This document shows, in pieces, positions 14,066-22,452 of a DNA stretch of 28,834 bases. Origin of the DNA: UBA2922 sp035352555 (GTDB lineage Bacteria > Bacillota > Clostridia > Oscillospirales > Oscillospiraceae). The notes under the pieces are model-generated. The model was not told the DNA's origin. It did no database searches and worked only from the letters and a program-made list of their open reading frames with translations. The position numbers and the translations under genes were made by a program. Position 1 is the first letter of the stretch; each line of letters begins with the position of its first letter. The DNA is taken from assembly GCA_035352555.1 (NCBI GenBank), contig DAOPXW010000025.1, positions 1 to 28,834 on the forward strand. The letters run 5' to 3'.

Positions 14066-15189
14066 GCCAGCGTGTCCCGCGCCGCTTTGAGCGCGGCGCA
14101 GAAGGCGAACAGCTCTTCTTCCGTGGTATAACGGGACAGACTGACCCGCAGCGCGCCGTCGATGATCCTCGGCGCCAGTCCCATGGCTTCCAGCACATGG
14201 CTCCGCCCGCCCTTTTTGCAGGCGGAGCTTTTTGATACGTAAATGCCCTCCCCCTCCAGAAAATTCATCAGCACCTCGCTGCGATATCCCGGCAGGGAGA
14301 CGCTGAGGATGTGGGGCGCGCCCCCGCCGATGAACACGGCCTCCGGGATTTCCCGGGAAATGCGCTCCGCCGCCAGCGCCCGCAGGGCGGCCATCCGGCC
14401 GCAGTTTTCCCGCATCCCGTCAAAGGCCAGCTCCGCCGCCGTGCCGAAGGCCGCGATCTGGGGCAGCGCCTCGGTGCCGGCGCGAAGGCCGCTCTCCTGC
14501 CCGCCGCCCAGGATATAGGGCCGCAGGCGGACGCCTTTTTTGATGTACAGCGCGCCCACGCCCTTGGGGGCGTGAATTTTATGCCCGCTGACGGTGATGA
14601 GATCCGCGCCCAGCGTTCTGGCCGCGAAGGGGACCTTCAGAAAGCCCTGGACCGCGTCGGTATGCAGCAGGGCGGGGCAGCCGGAGGCGCGGATGGCCGC
14701 CGCCACGGCGGGAATATCCGTGACCGCGCCGGTTTCGTTGTTGACCATCATCAGGGAAACGAGTATAGTGTCGGGGCGGAGCGCTTCCCGCACGGCCTCC
14801 GCCGGGACGGCACCGGCGGCGTCGGGCGTCAGGCGGGTGATCTCAAAGCCCCGGCGTTCCAGCTCCTCCATGGACTTGCGCACGGCGTCGTGTTCCGCCG
14901 TGGAGCTGATGACGTGCCTGCCCCTGTGCTTCCCGGCCTCCGCGCCGCTAAGGATGGCCCAGTTGTCGCCCTCCGAGCCGCAGGAGGTGAAATAGACCTC
15001 CTCCGGCGCGCAGCCCAGCGCCCGGGCGACCAGCGCCCTGGCATTTTTCAGCGCCGCCGCGGCCTCCCGCCCCTTGGCGTGGGTGGAACTGGGGTTGCCG
15101 TAGGTCTCGGTCATCGCTTTCAGCGCGGCCTGCGCCGCCTCGGGGCATACCCGGGTGGTGGCCGCGTTATCCAGATAGATTTCAGTCAT
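14056..15189 (-). CDS. Cysteine desulfurase (class V aminotransferase, NifS/IscS-like)
   Basis: The 377-residue PLP enzyme begins IYLDNAATT, has His100 in the TAEHDAV motif, the internal-aldimine Lys204 in SGHKIHAPKG, and Cys324 in SSACKKGG as the persulfide-forming residue. It takes sulfur from cysteine for Fe-S clusters or tRNA thiolation. No iscU/sufU or thiI is adjacent in this window. The ATG at 15189 has AAAGG 7 nt upstream; the frame extends upstream into mtaB without support. Only 25 bp separate its start from that of the divergent mtaB, and its promoter lies inside mtaB. MtaB needs Fe-S clusters and sulfur, so functional linkage is plausible. The Lys-Lys after the Cys is unlike IscS (ACTS) and fits the variants seen in Clostridia. 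Confidence 0.92.
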   Translation of the reverse strand: MTEIYLDNAATTRVCPEAAQAALKAMTETYGNPSSTHAKGREAAAALKNARALVARALGCAPEEVYFTSCGSEGDNWAILSGAEAGKHRGRHVISSTAEHDAVRKSMEELERRGFEITRLTPDAAGAVPAEAVREALRPDTILVSLMMVNNETGAVTDIPAVAAAIRASGCPALLHTDAVQGFLKVPFAARTLGADLITVSGHKIHAPKGVGALYIKKGVRLRPYILGGGQESGLRAGTEALPQIAAFGTAAELAFDGMRENCGRMAALRALAAERISREIPEAVFIGGGAPHILSVSLPGYRSEVLMNFLEGEGIYVSKSSACKKGGRSHVLEAMGLAPRIIDGALRVSLSRYTTEEELFAFCAALKAARDTLAHS

Positions 15190-15214
15190 TTTGTGCCTTT
15201 CGGAGAATAATTTT

Positions 15215-16501
15215 ATGAGATACATTATAGCCACCTTGGGCTGCAAGGTCAACCAATACGAGACGCAGGCCATGGAAAACGCCCTGCGGAGCCACGGCCA
15301 TCTTCCCGCCGCCGAGGGCGAGCGGGCCGACGCCGTCATCGTGAACACCTGCGCCGTGACGGCGGAGAGCGGGCGCAAGTCCCGCCAGACCGTCCGCCGC
15401 CTGCGGGAGGAGCACCCCGGGGCCGTGGTGGCCGTGTGCGGCTGCTACAGCCAGCTGGAGCCGGACGCCGTCGCCAGGCTGGGGGCCGACGTGATCTACG
15501 GCAGCGGGGACCGGATGAAGCTGGTGGCGGATATCGAAGCCGCCGCGGCCTCCGGCGCCCCTGTCCGGAATGTGGACGAGCCGTTCCGCCGCCGCGAATT
15601 CGAGGAGCTGCCCGCGGGCAACTTTTCCGGGCGCACCCGGGCCATGCTGAAAATTCAGGACGGCTGCGCCAATTTCTGTACCTACTGCATCATCCCCTAC
15701 ACCCGGGGCCGCCTGCGGAGCCTGCCGCCGGCGGACGCGGGCCGTCAGGCCGCCGCGCTGGATGCCCAGGGCTACCGGGAGCTGGTGCTCACCGGCATCG
15801 AGATCGCCTCCTACGGCGCGGACCTGCCCGGCCGTCCCGGTCTGGCGGACGTGATCGTGACGATCGCGGACGCCGCGCCGGGGCTGCGCGTCCGGCTGGG
15901 CTCGCTGGAGCCCACGGTGATCACGGAGGACTTCTGCCGCCGTCTGGCGGACACCGGGCGGGTGTGCCGCCACTTTCATCTGTCGCTGCAATCCGGCTGC
16001 GACGCCGTGCTCAGGGCCATGAACCGCAAGTACGACACCGCCGTCTTTCTGGAAAAGACGGCGCTGCTGCGCCGGTATTTCCCCGGCTGCGCGCTCACGG
16101 CCGACCTTATTACGGGCTTCCCCGGCGAGACGGAGGAGATGCACGCGGACACGCTGGCGTTCCTCGCGGAAGTCGGGTTCTCCCAGGTCCATGTCTTCCC
16201 CTATTCCCGCCGCCCCGGCACCCCCGCGGACAAGATGGGCGGGCAGCTGGACCGCGCCGTGAAAGCCCGCCGGGCAAAGGAGGCCGCCGCCGCCGCGGAG
16301 CGCACCCGCCAGGCGTTCCTGGAGGGCAGCGTGGGGCAGACCCTGCCCGTGCTGTTCGAGACCGCGGAGGACGGCTGGTGGTATGGCCACAGCGACACCT
16401 ATATCCTGACGCGGGCGCGGGGCGAAAACCTGCGCGGCTTCGTCAAAAACGTCAAAATCACGGGGCTTTCCGGGGAAAACCTTGTGGGAGAAATAGTTTG
16501 A
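15215..16501 (+). CDS. mtaB: tRNA (N(6)-L-threonylcarbamoyladenosine(37)-C(2))-methylthiotransferase MtaB
   Basis: The 428-residue radical-SAM enzyme starts with the MTTase domain (TLGCKVNQYE; cluster cysteines Cys10, Cys46 and Cys77). It continues with the radical SAM motif CxxxCxxC at Cys151, Cys155 and Cys158 and ends in a TRAM-like RNA-binding domain. The TLGCKVNQYE start and the IIPYTRGR sequence after the radical-SAM cysteines distinguish MtaB from MiaB and RimO. It converts t6A37 to ms2t6A in tRNAs reading ANN codons, inserting sulfur from an auxiliary Fe-S cluster. The ATG at 15215 has GGAG 9 nt upstream. Codons 4-13 double as the promoter of the divergent cysteine desulfurase. The stop codon overlaps the -35 box of the serC promoter. 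Confidence 0.93.
   Translation: MRYIIATLGCKVNQYETQAMENALRSHGHLPAAEGERADAVIVNTCAVTAESGRKSRQTVRRLREEHPGAVVAVCGCYSQLEPDAVARLGADVIYGSGDRMKLVADIEAAAASGAPVRNVDEPFRRREFEELPAGNFSGRTRAMLKIQDGCANFCTYCIIPYTRGRLRSLPPADAGRQAAALDAQGYRELVLTGIEIASYGADLPGRPGLADVIVTIADAAPGLRVRLGSLEPTVITEDFCRRLADTGRVCRHFHLSLQSGCDAVLRAMNRKYDTAVFLEKTALLRRYFPGCALTADLITGFPGETEEMHADTLAFLAEVGFSQVHVFPYSRRPGTPADKMGGQLDRAVKARRAKEAAAAAERTRQAFLEGSVGQTLPVLFETAEDGWWYGHSDTYILTRARGENLRGFVKNVKITGLSGENLVGEIV
15224..15252 (-). promoter_or_regulatory. Cysteine desulfurase promoter inside mtaB
   Basis: Minus-strand TTGACC (15247-15252) and TATAAT (15224-15229) with a 17-nt spacer, entirely within mtaB codons. The expected transcription start is near 15217, at the mtaB start codon, leaving a leader of about 28 nt. 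Confidence 0.75.
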
Positions 16502-16526
16502 CGGATACTATATACGGCGTTATAAT
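16498..16526 (+). promoter_or_regulatory. Promoter for serC-serA
   Basis: TTGACG (16498-16503) and TATAAT (16521-16526), spacer 17 nt. The -35 box includes the mtaB stop codon. Confidence 0.75.
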
Positions 16527-16528
16527 TC

Positions 16529-16566
16529 ATCAAGAGCGGGGCGCAAGCTTCGCCCTTGATTTTTAT
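16529..16566 (+). terminator. Hairpin with T-run after mtaB
   Basis: Outer stem ATCAAG/CTTGAT (16529-16534 with 16555-16560), a 5-nt bulge, inner stem GGCG/CGCC and a 7-nt loop, followed by TTTTTAT. The transcription start expected from the overlapping serC promoter is near 16533, within the outer stem. Confidence 0.6.
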
Positions 16567-16585
16567 AGTTTCGGAGGTGACCCTT

Positions 16586-17525
16586 ATGACACGCGGCGAA
16601 GTCTGCAATTTTGCGGCCGGGCCGTCCGTGATGCCCGAAAGCGCGCTGNNNNNNNNNNNNNNNNNNNNNNNNNNNNNNNNNNNNNNNNNNNNNNNNNNNN
16701 NNNNNNNNNNNNNNNNNNNNNNNNNNNNNNNNNNNNNNNNNNNNNNNNTCCGGCATCGCGGCCAGGGAGGCCGAAAAATACGGCACGGTGTGTCTGGCGG
16801 CCAGCTCCGCCGACCGGGATCACAGCTATATCCCGGCGCAGGACGCGCTGCGCTTCACCCCCGGCGCAAGCTATTTCTATTACTGCGCCAACAACACCGT
16901 CTACGGCACGGAGTGGCAGTATGTGCCCGATACGGGCGGGACCCCGCTGGTGTGCGATATGTCCTCCGACATCCTCACCCGGCCCGTGGACTTCTCCAAA
17001 TACGCGTTGGTGTACGCCGGCGCCCAGAAAAACATGGCTCCGGCCGGTCTCACCGTGGTGATCGTGGACAAGGCCGTTCTGGGCCGCGCGCTGCCCGTCA
17101 CGCCCAAGGTGATGGATTACGCGGCGCTGTCGGAGAAGGGCTCCATGCTCAACACGCCGCCCTGCTGGTGCATCTATATGCTGGGACTGACGCTGGACTG
17201 GGTTGTGGAGCAGGGCGGCATCCCCGCCATGGAGGCGCTGAAACGGGAGCGGGCCGGGCTGCTGTACGATTTCCTCGACGGCAGCCGCGTATTCCGCGCC
17301 CATGCCGTCCCCGGCTCCCGCAGCTATATGAACGTGACCTTCCGCACGGAAAGCGACGCGCTGGACGCCGAATTCGTCCAGGGCGCGGCCAGGGAGGGCC
17401 TGGTGAATCTCAAGGGCCACCGGCTCACCGGCGGGATGCGGGCCTCCCTCTATAACGCCATGCCCGTGGAGGGCGTGCGCAGGCTCGTGGATTATATGAA
17501 GAGATTTGAGGCGGAAAACCGATGA
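16586..17525 (+). CDS. serC: Phosphoserine aminotransferase (interrupted by assembly gap)
   Basis: The first 21 codons (16586-16648) read the SerC N terminus, with CNFAAGPSVMPESAL matching the family's FNFSSGPAMLP. After the 100-N gap the frame from 16749 gives 258 codons including the PLP-lysine region VYAGAQKNMAPAGL, the HS-Y-IP segment and a C-terminal SLYNAMP motif. SerC converts 3-phosphohydroxypyruvate and glutamate to phosphoserine in serine synthesis. The two parts lie in different frames only because the gap length is nominal; about 83 residues appear missing by comparison with remembered E. coli SerC, giving about 362 residues in total. The ATG has GGAGG about 9 nt upstream. The stop overlaps the serA start by 4 bp. 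Confidence 0.92.
16649..16748. other. Assembly gap (100 Ns)
   Basis: Exactly 100 unknown bases interrupt serC. The coding frames on both sides end at codon boundaries, so the true gap must be a multiple of three; about 249 bp fits the SerC family. Confidence 0.97.
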
Positions 17526-18685
17526 AAAAGATCAGGACCATCAACAACATTTCCCCGCTGGGGACCCAGATTCTCATTGAACGGGGTCTGGCCGTGGGGC
17601 CGGACATTGCCGACCCTGACGGCATTCTGGTGCGATCCGCGGACCTCAACAACATGGAATTCGGCGCCGGCCTCCTGTGCATCGGCCGCTGCGGCGCGGG
17701 ATACAACAACATCCCCGTGGCCCGCTGCACGGAGGCCGGCATCGTGGTGTTCAACAGTCCCGGCGCAAACGCCGAGGCCGTGAAGGAGCTGGTGCTGTGC
17801 GAGCTGGTCATGGCCTCCCGGGACGTGCTGGGCAGCATCGAGTGGGTGCGCTCCATCGCCGACAGGGGCGAGGAGATCCCCGCGCTGGTGGAGAAGGGCA
17901 AGTCCTCCTTTTCCGGACCGGAACTGAAGGGCAAGTCGCTGGGCGTGGTGGGGCTGGGCGCCACCGGCGCGCTGGTGGCCAACGTGGCGCTGGAGCTGGG
18001 CATGAAGGTCTTCGGCTATGACCCCTATCTCTCCGTGGACGCCGCGTGGCGGCTGTCCCGGGAGGTGCAGCACGCGGACGAGCTGGGCGAGCTGCTGCCG
18101 CGGTGCGACTATATCAGCATCAACGTGCCCTATACCACCGACACCCGCCACATGTTCAACGCCCAGACCTTTGCAAGGATGAAGCAGGGCGTGCGCATCA
18201 CCAACGAATCCCGGGCCGAGGTGGTGGACGACGACGCCATGATCGACGCCATCGACTGCGGCAGAGTAGCCCGCTACGTCACCGACTTCCCCAATGAGAA
18301 GCTCATCGGCATCCCCAACGTCATCTGCCTGCCGCATCTGGGGGCCTGTACCCCGGAGAGCGAGGAGAAATGCGCCATCATGGCGGCGGAGGAGCTGTAC
18401 GATTACATCAGGAACGGCAATATCCGCAACTCCGTGAATATGCCCAACGCCCGCATGGACCGCACCGGCGTGTGCCGGCTGTGCATCCTGCACCGCAACG
18501 TGCCCAGGATGCTGACCAACTTCCTCAACCTCATCGGCGGCATGGAGATCAACGTGGACAACATGATCAACAAGTCCCGCGGCGAATACGCCTACACCAT
18601 CCTCGACCTGGGCACGGTCATCGGCCCGGAGGAGGCCGCGCAGATCGCCGGCATGGACAGCGTCCTGCGCGTGCGGGTGCTGTGA
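17522..18685 (+). CDS. serA: D-3-phosphoglycerate dehydrogenase, short ACT-domain form
   Basis: The 387-residue protein has an N-terminal substrate domain, a nucleotide-binding domain with GLGATG at 144-149 and the NAD-ribose Asp167, and a C-terminal ACT domain from about residue 316. Arg231 (in NESRAEVVDD) and His272 (in LPHLGACTPES) of the catalytic set are present. The usual Asp-Val-Phe-x-x-Glu-Pro segment with the catalytic Glu is replaced by a shorter VTDFPNEKL. It oxidises 3-phosphoglycerate to 3-phosphohydroxypyruvate, the first step of serine synthesis, directly upstream of the SerC reaction. Start ATG overlaps the serC stop, so the two are co-translated. The ACT domain suggests control by an amino acid, probably serine. 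The short VTDFPNE form recurs in anaerobic Firmicutes and Bacteroides homologues as I recall them. Confidence 0.9.
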   Translation: MKKIRTINNISPLGTQILIERGLAVGPDIADPDGILVRSADLNNMEFGAGLLCIGRCGAGYNNIPVARCTEAGIVVFNSPGANAEAVKELVLCELVMASRDVLGSIEWVRSIADRGEEIPALVEKGKSSFSGPELKGKSLGVVGLGATGALVANVALELGMKVFGYDPYLSVDAAWRLSREVQHADELGELLPRCDYISINVPYTTDTRHMFNAQTFARMKQGVRITNESRAEVVDDDAMIDAIDCGRVARYVTDFPNEKLIGIPNVICLPHLGACTPESEEKCAIMAAEELYDYIRNGNIRNSVNMPNARMDRTGVCRLCILHRNVPRMLTNFLNLIGGMEINVDNMINKSRGEYAYTILDLGTVIGPEEAAQIAGMDSVLRVRVL

Positions 18686-18698
18686 GCGGAGCTTTTTG

Positions 18699-18731
18699 AG
18701 TATCCCGGACCGCGGTTCGGGATACTTTTTT
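18699..18731 (+). terminator. Terminator of serC-serA
   Basis: A 14-bp stem (18699-18712 with 18713-18726, one G-T wobble) followed by six Ts. Confidence 0.88.
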
Positions 18732-18738
18732 GCTGCCC

Positions 18739-18767
18739 TTGCTTTTCCCTGAAAATACGGATATAAT
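18739..18767 (+). promoter_or_regulatory. Promoter for the surface-glycan cluster
   Basis: TTGCTT (18739-18744) and a perfect TATAAT (18762-18767), spacer 17 nt. The leader is about 32 nt to the GTG at 18806. Confidence 0.75.
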
Positions 18768-18805
18768 AAAAAAACTGAGCTTTGTTCACAGGAGGACATA
18801 TTGCC

Positions 18806-21601
18806 GTGAAATCAAAGACTGATGACAGGCTGCGCACCCGCAGAGCGCCGACCGCCGGAGACAAAAGACTGCTGAACGCGCTGCTGGTCATTTTGGTATT
18901 GCTCCAGCCTTTCCTGGATAACTATTATCTCTATACCGACAAGGTCGCCGCCTATACCCACGGCGTCACCGTGCCGCCCCTGCTGGTGCTGCTGACGGTG
19001 GCCGTGCTGTCGGCGTATTATTTCTTCAAATACCGCGGCGGTCAGACCGGCAGGCTGCTGTTCTGGTATTTTGTGATCTGCGCGGCCTATTTCGTGCTGC
19101 ACCACATCAGCTGCTCCAGCTTTGTCTCCTATGTGCCGGGCAACTTCAACTACAGCCTCAGCCACGAGGCCTATTATGTGGCCCGCCTGCTGGCGCCCAT
19201 GCTGCTGATCTATCTCACCTTTGAGACCGGGCTGGACTCCGGCACCTTTACCCGGGCCTCCTGCGTGATGGGGGCGGTGTGCAGCGCGGTGCTGATCGTC
19301 ACCAACCTCACGGGCACCGCCCTGTGCGCCTACACCAACGAGCCCATCTGCGGCAGCATCCTCCGGTGGAGCACCATTCTGACCAAGGAAGACCTGCTGC
19401 CCAAATTCTTCGCCTCCAAGGCCTTCTTCAGCTATGCCAACCAGATCTCCGTGGTGCTGGACGGCCTGTTCCCGCTGCTTTGCTACCAGATGGCCAAAAA
19501 CCCCAGGTGGTACAACGGGCTCAATCTGGTGGCCATGATCGTTGCCATGCTGATGCTGGGCACCATGACCGCCGCCATCGGCGTGGTTCTGGAGCTGGGC
19601 GTGCTGGCCGCCGTGGGCCTGGTTTGGCTGATTTTCCGCCGCAAGACCCTGCGTGTCTATAAAAAACGCCTCGTCGCCTGCACCATCGCGGCGGCGCTGA
19701 TGATCGGCATTCTGGCCGGCCTGCTGCCGGCCTGCCCCGCCGTGCGCAACATGTCCCTCAGCCAGAAAAACAATCTGGGCAACAAGATGGAACGCTTCGA
19801 CCTCGATCTCGCCGTGGGCGAGATGACCAGCGACCAGTATAAGGAGTACTGCACGTTCGTGCTGTACAATTACGCGGCCTCCGGCATCGCCTGGCGCTAC
19901 GTTTATGTCTACTATCCCTACGAGCGCGATCCCGCCTTCTGGGTGGCCATGATCCGCAATTACACCGTGGGCGACAACCAGAACTACCGCAGCCTGGAGA
20001 CCCGCGTCATCCAGCGCATTGTGGATGTGGACGGCAGCAAATGGGACAAGTGGTTCGGCATTTCCGCCACCCGCGAGACCAACATCGTGAAGATCGAGCG
20101 CGATATTCTGGCCCAGTATTATTCCATGGGCATTTTCGGCGTGGTTCTGTTCTTCGGCGCGTATTTTCTGCTGATGCTGCTGGGCATCGCCGTGATTTTG
20201 CGCAGTATGCTGCGCCGCCGGCAGCTGCCGCTGTTCCAGACCCTGCTCACCATGTCCTTCTGCGTGATGATGGTGATGGGCTACTACTGCGGCAACAGTC
20301 TGGATATGACCTTCCTGTCCACCTACCTCGGCGTCTCCGCCGGAATGCTGCTGTCCGTCTCGCTGGGCCGGGAGCAGGCCGAGGCCGGGAAGCTGGCCAA
20401 GGGGTTCTACTATTTCAATACCCTGGGCGTGAAAAAGACCGCTGCGCTGGTGAAGGAAAACCGCGCCGACGGCCGCCATGCCCGGTCCCGCCGGGAGGAG
20501 GCGCTGCGCCTCTACGACGGCCAGAAAGCCGCCGTGAAGGCCTCGCTGGACGGCAAGACCGTGTTTGTCTATACCCCCACGGTGGAGTGGCACTATCTCT
20601 ATCAGCGCTGCCAGCAGATGGCCAGCTGCGCCGCCGCCCGGGAGGGCTGCGCCGTGCTGTTCCTCTCCACCCAGCGCCATTATGACGACGAAGCCGGCAT
20701 GACCGAGCTCAAGCCCGGGCTGTGGCTGGTGAACGCCGCCCTCGCCGACAGGCTGGACGAGCTGTGCGCGGGGGCAAAGACCGTGGTGAGCTGCGTCTAT
20801 AACATCACTTCCGGGCTGGACTGCCTGAGCGCTTATCACAGCGATAAGCTGGTGTACGAATATGTGGACGATCTGCGCTTTATCGTCTCCGATGTCAGCG
20901 ACTTTGCCGCCTATCGGAAGCTGCATACCGAGCTGACCGCCCGGGCCGACCTGACGGTGGCCACGGCGGAGAAGCTCTACGACGAGATCGCCCCCACCGC
21001 GAAGCAGGCCGTGCTGCTGCCCAACGCCGGGGACTACGACTTCTTCGCCGCCCCCGCCTCCCCCGTGCCCGAGCTTGCGGAAAAGCTGAAGGGTTACGCC
21101 TGCGTGCTGGAATACTACGGGGCGCTGGCCTCCTGGTTCGACTATGAGACCGTCCGCGTCTCCGCCAAAAAGCACCCGGACTGGTGCTGGCTGCTCGTCG
21201 GCAGGGAGATCGGCGGCGACCTGAAAAAAAGCGGCGTCGGCGGGTGCAAAAACGTGGTGCACGTCCCCGCCGTGCCCTACGCCGAGCTGCCCCGCTATGT
21301 GGCGCTGGCCGACATTCTCACCATCCCCTTCGTCATCAACCAGACCACCATGGCGACCTCACCGGTGAAGCTGTTTGAATACATGGCGGCGGGCAAGCCG
21401 ATTTTGACCTCCGACCTGCCGGAATGCCGGGGCTACGAATCCGTCCGCCGCTATGAGACCGCGGAGGATCTGGATACGCTGGTGCCCAGGCTGATGAAGC
21501 TGCGCAGGGACCCCGAGTATTTGGAGCTGTGCGACAGGGAGGCCCGGGAGAACACCTGGAACGCCCGTATGGACGAGGTTTTCCGCCGGCTGGGACTGTG
21601 A
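18806..21601 (+). CDS. O-antigen polymerase/ligase-like membrane domain fused to GT4-like glycosyltransferase
   Basis: The 931-residue protein has two parts. Residues 1-520 are polytopic, with about ten to twelve hydrophobic helices and a large loop at roughly 310-435, like O-antigen ligase/polymerase membrane proteins. Residues 584-931 form a soluble domain with GT-B features: a VEYVDDLRF-type segment near 683-692, the WLLVGREIGG stretch at 795-804 and the donor-site motif SPVKLFEYMAAGKPIL at 852-867. A charged linker (about 521-583) joins them, predicted to lie in the cytoplasm. I infer that the protein couples sugar addition to export-side polymerisation or ligation, or that the GT domain regulates it. 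The GTG at 18806 has GGAGG 10 nt upstream; TTG at 18782 lies before the binding site. The fusion reading frame is uninterrupted. It heads a run of cell-surface genes. Confidence 0.78.
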   Translation: MKSKTDDRLRTRRAPTAGDKRLLNALLVILVLLQPFLDNYYLYTDKVAAYTHGVTVPPLLVLLTVAVLSAYYFFKYRGGQTGRLLFWYFVICAAYFVLHHISCSSFVSYVPGNFNYSLSHEAYYVARLLAPMLLIYLTFETGLDSGTFTRASCVMGAVCSAVLIVTNLTGTALCAYTNEPICGSILRWSTILTKEDLLPKFFASKAFFSYANQISVVLDGLFPLLCYQMAKNPRWYNGLNLVAMIVAMLMLGTMTAAIGVVLELGVLAAVGLVWLIFRRKTLRVYKKRLVACTIAAALMIGILAGLLPACPAVRNMSLSQKNNLGNKMERFDLDLAVGEMTSDQYKEYCTFVLYNYAASGIAWRYVYVYYPYERDPAFWVAMIRNYTVGDNQNYRSLETRVIQRIVDVDGSKWDKWFGISATRETNIVKIERDILAQYYSMGIFGVVLFFGAYFLLMLLGIAVILRSMLRRRQLPLFQTLLTMSFCVMMVMGYYCGNSLDMTFLSTYLGVSAGMLLSVSLGREQAEAGKLAKGFYYFNTLGVKKTAALVKENRADGRHARSRREEALRLYDGQKAAVKASLDGKTVFVYTPTVEWHYLYQRCQQMASCAAAREGCAVLFLSTQRHYDDEAGMTELKPGLWLVNAALADRLDELCAGAKTVVSCVYNITSGLDCLSAYHSDKLVYEYVDDLRFIVSDVSDFAAYRKLHTELTARADLTVATAEKLYDEIAPTAKQAVLLPNAGDYDFFAAPASPVPELAEKLKGYACVLEYYGALASWFDYETVRVSAKKHPDWCWLLVGREIGGDLKKSGVGGCKNVVHVPAVPYAELPRYVALADILTIPFVINQTTMATSPVKLFEYMAAGKPILTSDLPECRGYESVRRYETAEDLDTLVPRLMKLRRDPEYLELCDREARENTWNARMDEVFRRLGL

Positions 21602-21608
21602 GGCTGCC

Positions 21609-22448
21609 ATGACGGAGATTGGGATCGGGGAGCTCCAGGGACTGGAACTGGATATTCTCAAACATTTTCATGACTATTGCCGGGAAAACGGCATCCGCTA
21701 TTATCTCTATGCGGGCACGCTGCTGGGCGCGGTGCGCCACAGCGGCTTCATCCCCTGGGACGACGATATCGACCTGTGCCTGCCCAGGCCCGACTATGAA
21801 AAGCTGTGGACGCTGACTAGGACCCGGCCTGTGGCGCCCCATCTGGAGCTGCGCTCCGCGAGGGTGCGGGACGGCTACAACGCGCCGTTTTTCAAGCTGG
21901 TGGACACCCGCACGGACGGCCACGAGGACTATCTGCGGGACGAGATCCGCAGCGGCGTGTGGGTGGACCTGTTTCCCATGGACGGCCTGCCGGAGAACGC
22001 GGAAGAGCGGGCGGCCCATCTGGCTGCCCTGAAAAAGACCCAGAGGACCATGGAAAAGGTCGTGCGGACCTATCGTCTGTGCGCAAACCCGCTGCGTCTG
22101 GCCAAACGCGCGGCGCTTTGGTGCGTCTATGCCGGGCGGGACTACCGGGCGCTGGCAAACGGGCAGGATGCGCTGGCCCGGAAGTACCCCTGCGACCTGA
22201 GCGGCGACGTGGCCGTGGCCGTGTTCGACGGCTGGAAACGCGTTTTCCGCCGCGACTGGTTTTCCCGGACCGTTCTGCTGCCCTTTGAGCAGTATGAATT
22301 CTGCGCCCCCGCCGAGTACGACAAGGTTCTGGAATATCTGTACGGCGACTATATGACGCCCCCGCCGCCGGAGCAGCGCGTACCCCACCACAGCTACACC
22401 GCCTGGTGGGTGGACGAGTCCAAACGGGACGGGACTGAAGAGGGCTGA
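21609..22448 (+). CDS. LicD-family phosphotransferase
   Basis: The 279-residue protein carries the LicD signature at residues 36-56: GTLLGAVRHSGFIPWDDDIDL, with the metal-binding DDDID. LicD proteins transfer phosphocholine, and their eukaryotic relatives FKTN/FKRP transfer ribitol- or glycerol-phosphate, from CDP-linked donors to surface glycans. No choline kinase (licA) or cytidylyltransferase of the licC type is visible, but a TagD-like glycerol-3-phosphate cytidylyltransferase lies two genes downstream, so CDP-glycerol is a reasonable donor. The ATG at 21609 is 7 nt after the polymerase-fusion stop, with only a weak GTGAGG as ribosome binding site. The enzyme has no membrane segment and should act in the cytoplasm on lipid-linked glycan. 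Confidence 0.9.
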   Translation: MTEIGIGELQGLELDILKHFHDYCRENGIRYYLYAGTLLGAVRHSGFIPWDDDIDLCLPRPDYEKLWTLTRTRPVAPHLELRSARVRDGYNAPFFKLVDTRTDGHEDYLRDEIRSGVWVDLFPMDGLPENAEERAAHLAALKKTQRTMEKVVRTYRLCANPLRLAKRAALWCVYAGRDYRALANGQDALARKYPCDLSGDVAVAVFDGWKRVFRRDWFSRTVLLPFEQYEFCAPAEYDKVLEYLYGDYMTPPPPEQRVPHHSYTAWWVDESKRDGTEEG

Positions 22449-22452
22449 TGCC

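Noticed and set aside
16529..16585. Riboswitch in the serC leader
   Set aside because: The leader is only about 50 nt after the predicted start and holds a simple hairpin; too short for known aptamers.
16649..17525. Apparent frameshift pseudogene in serC
   Set aside because: The frame difference is caused by the 100-N placeholder; both flanks are intact coding sequence.
18812..21262. An 816-codon minus-strand frame opposite the polymerase fusion
   Set aside because: Shadow of a motif-bearing gene; low-complexity His/Gln/Val composition and no ribosome binding site.
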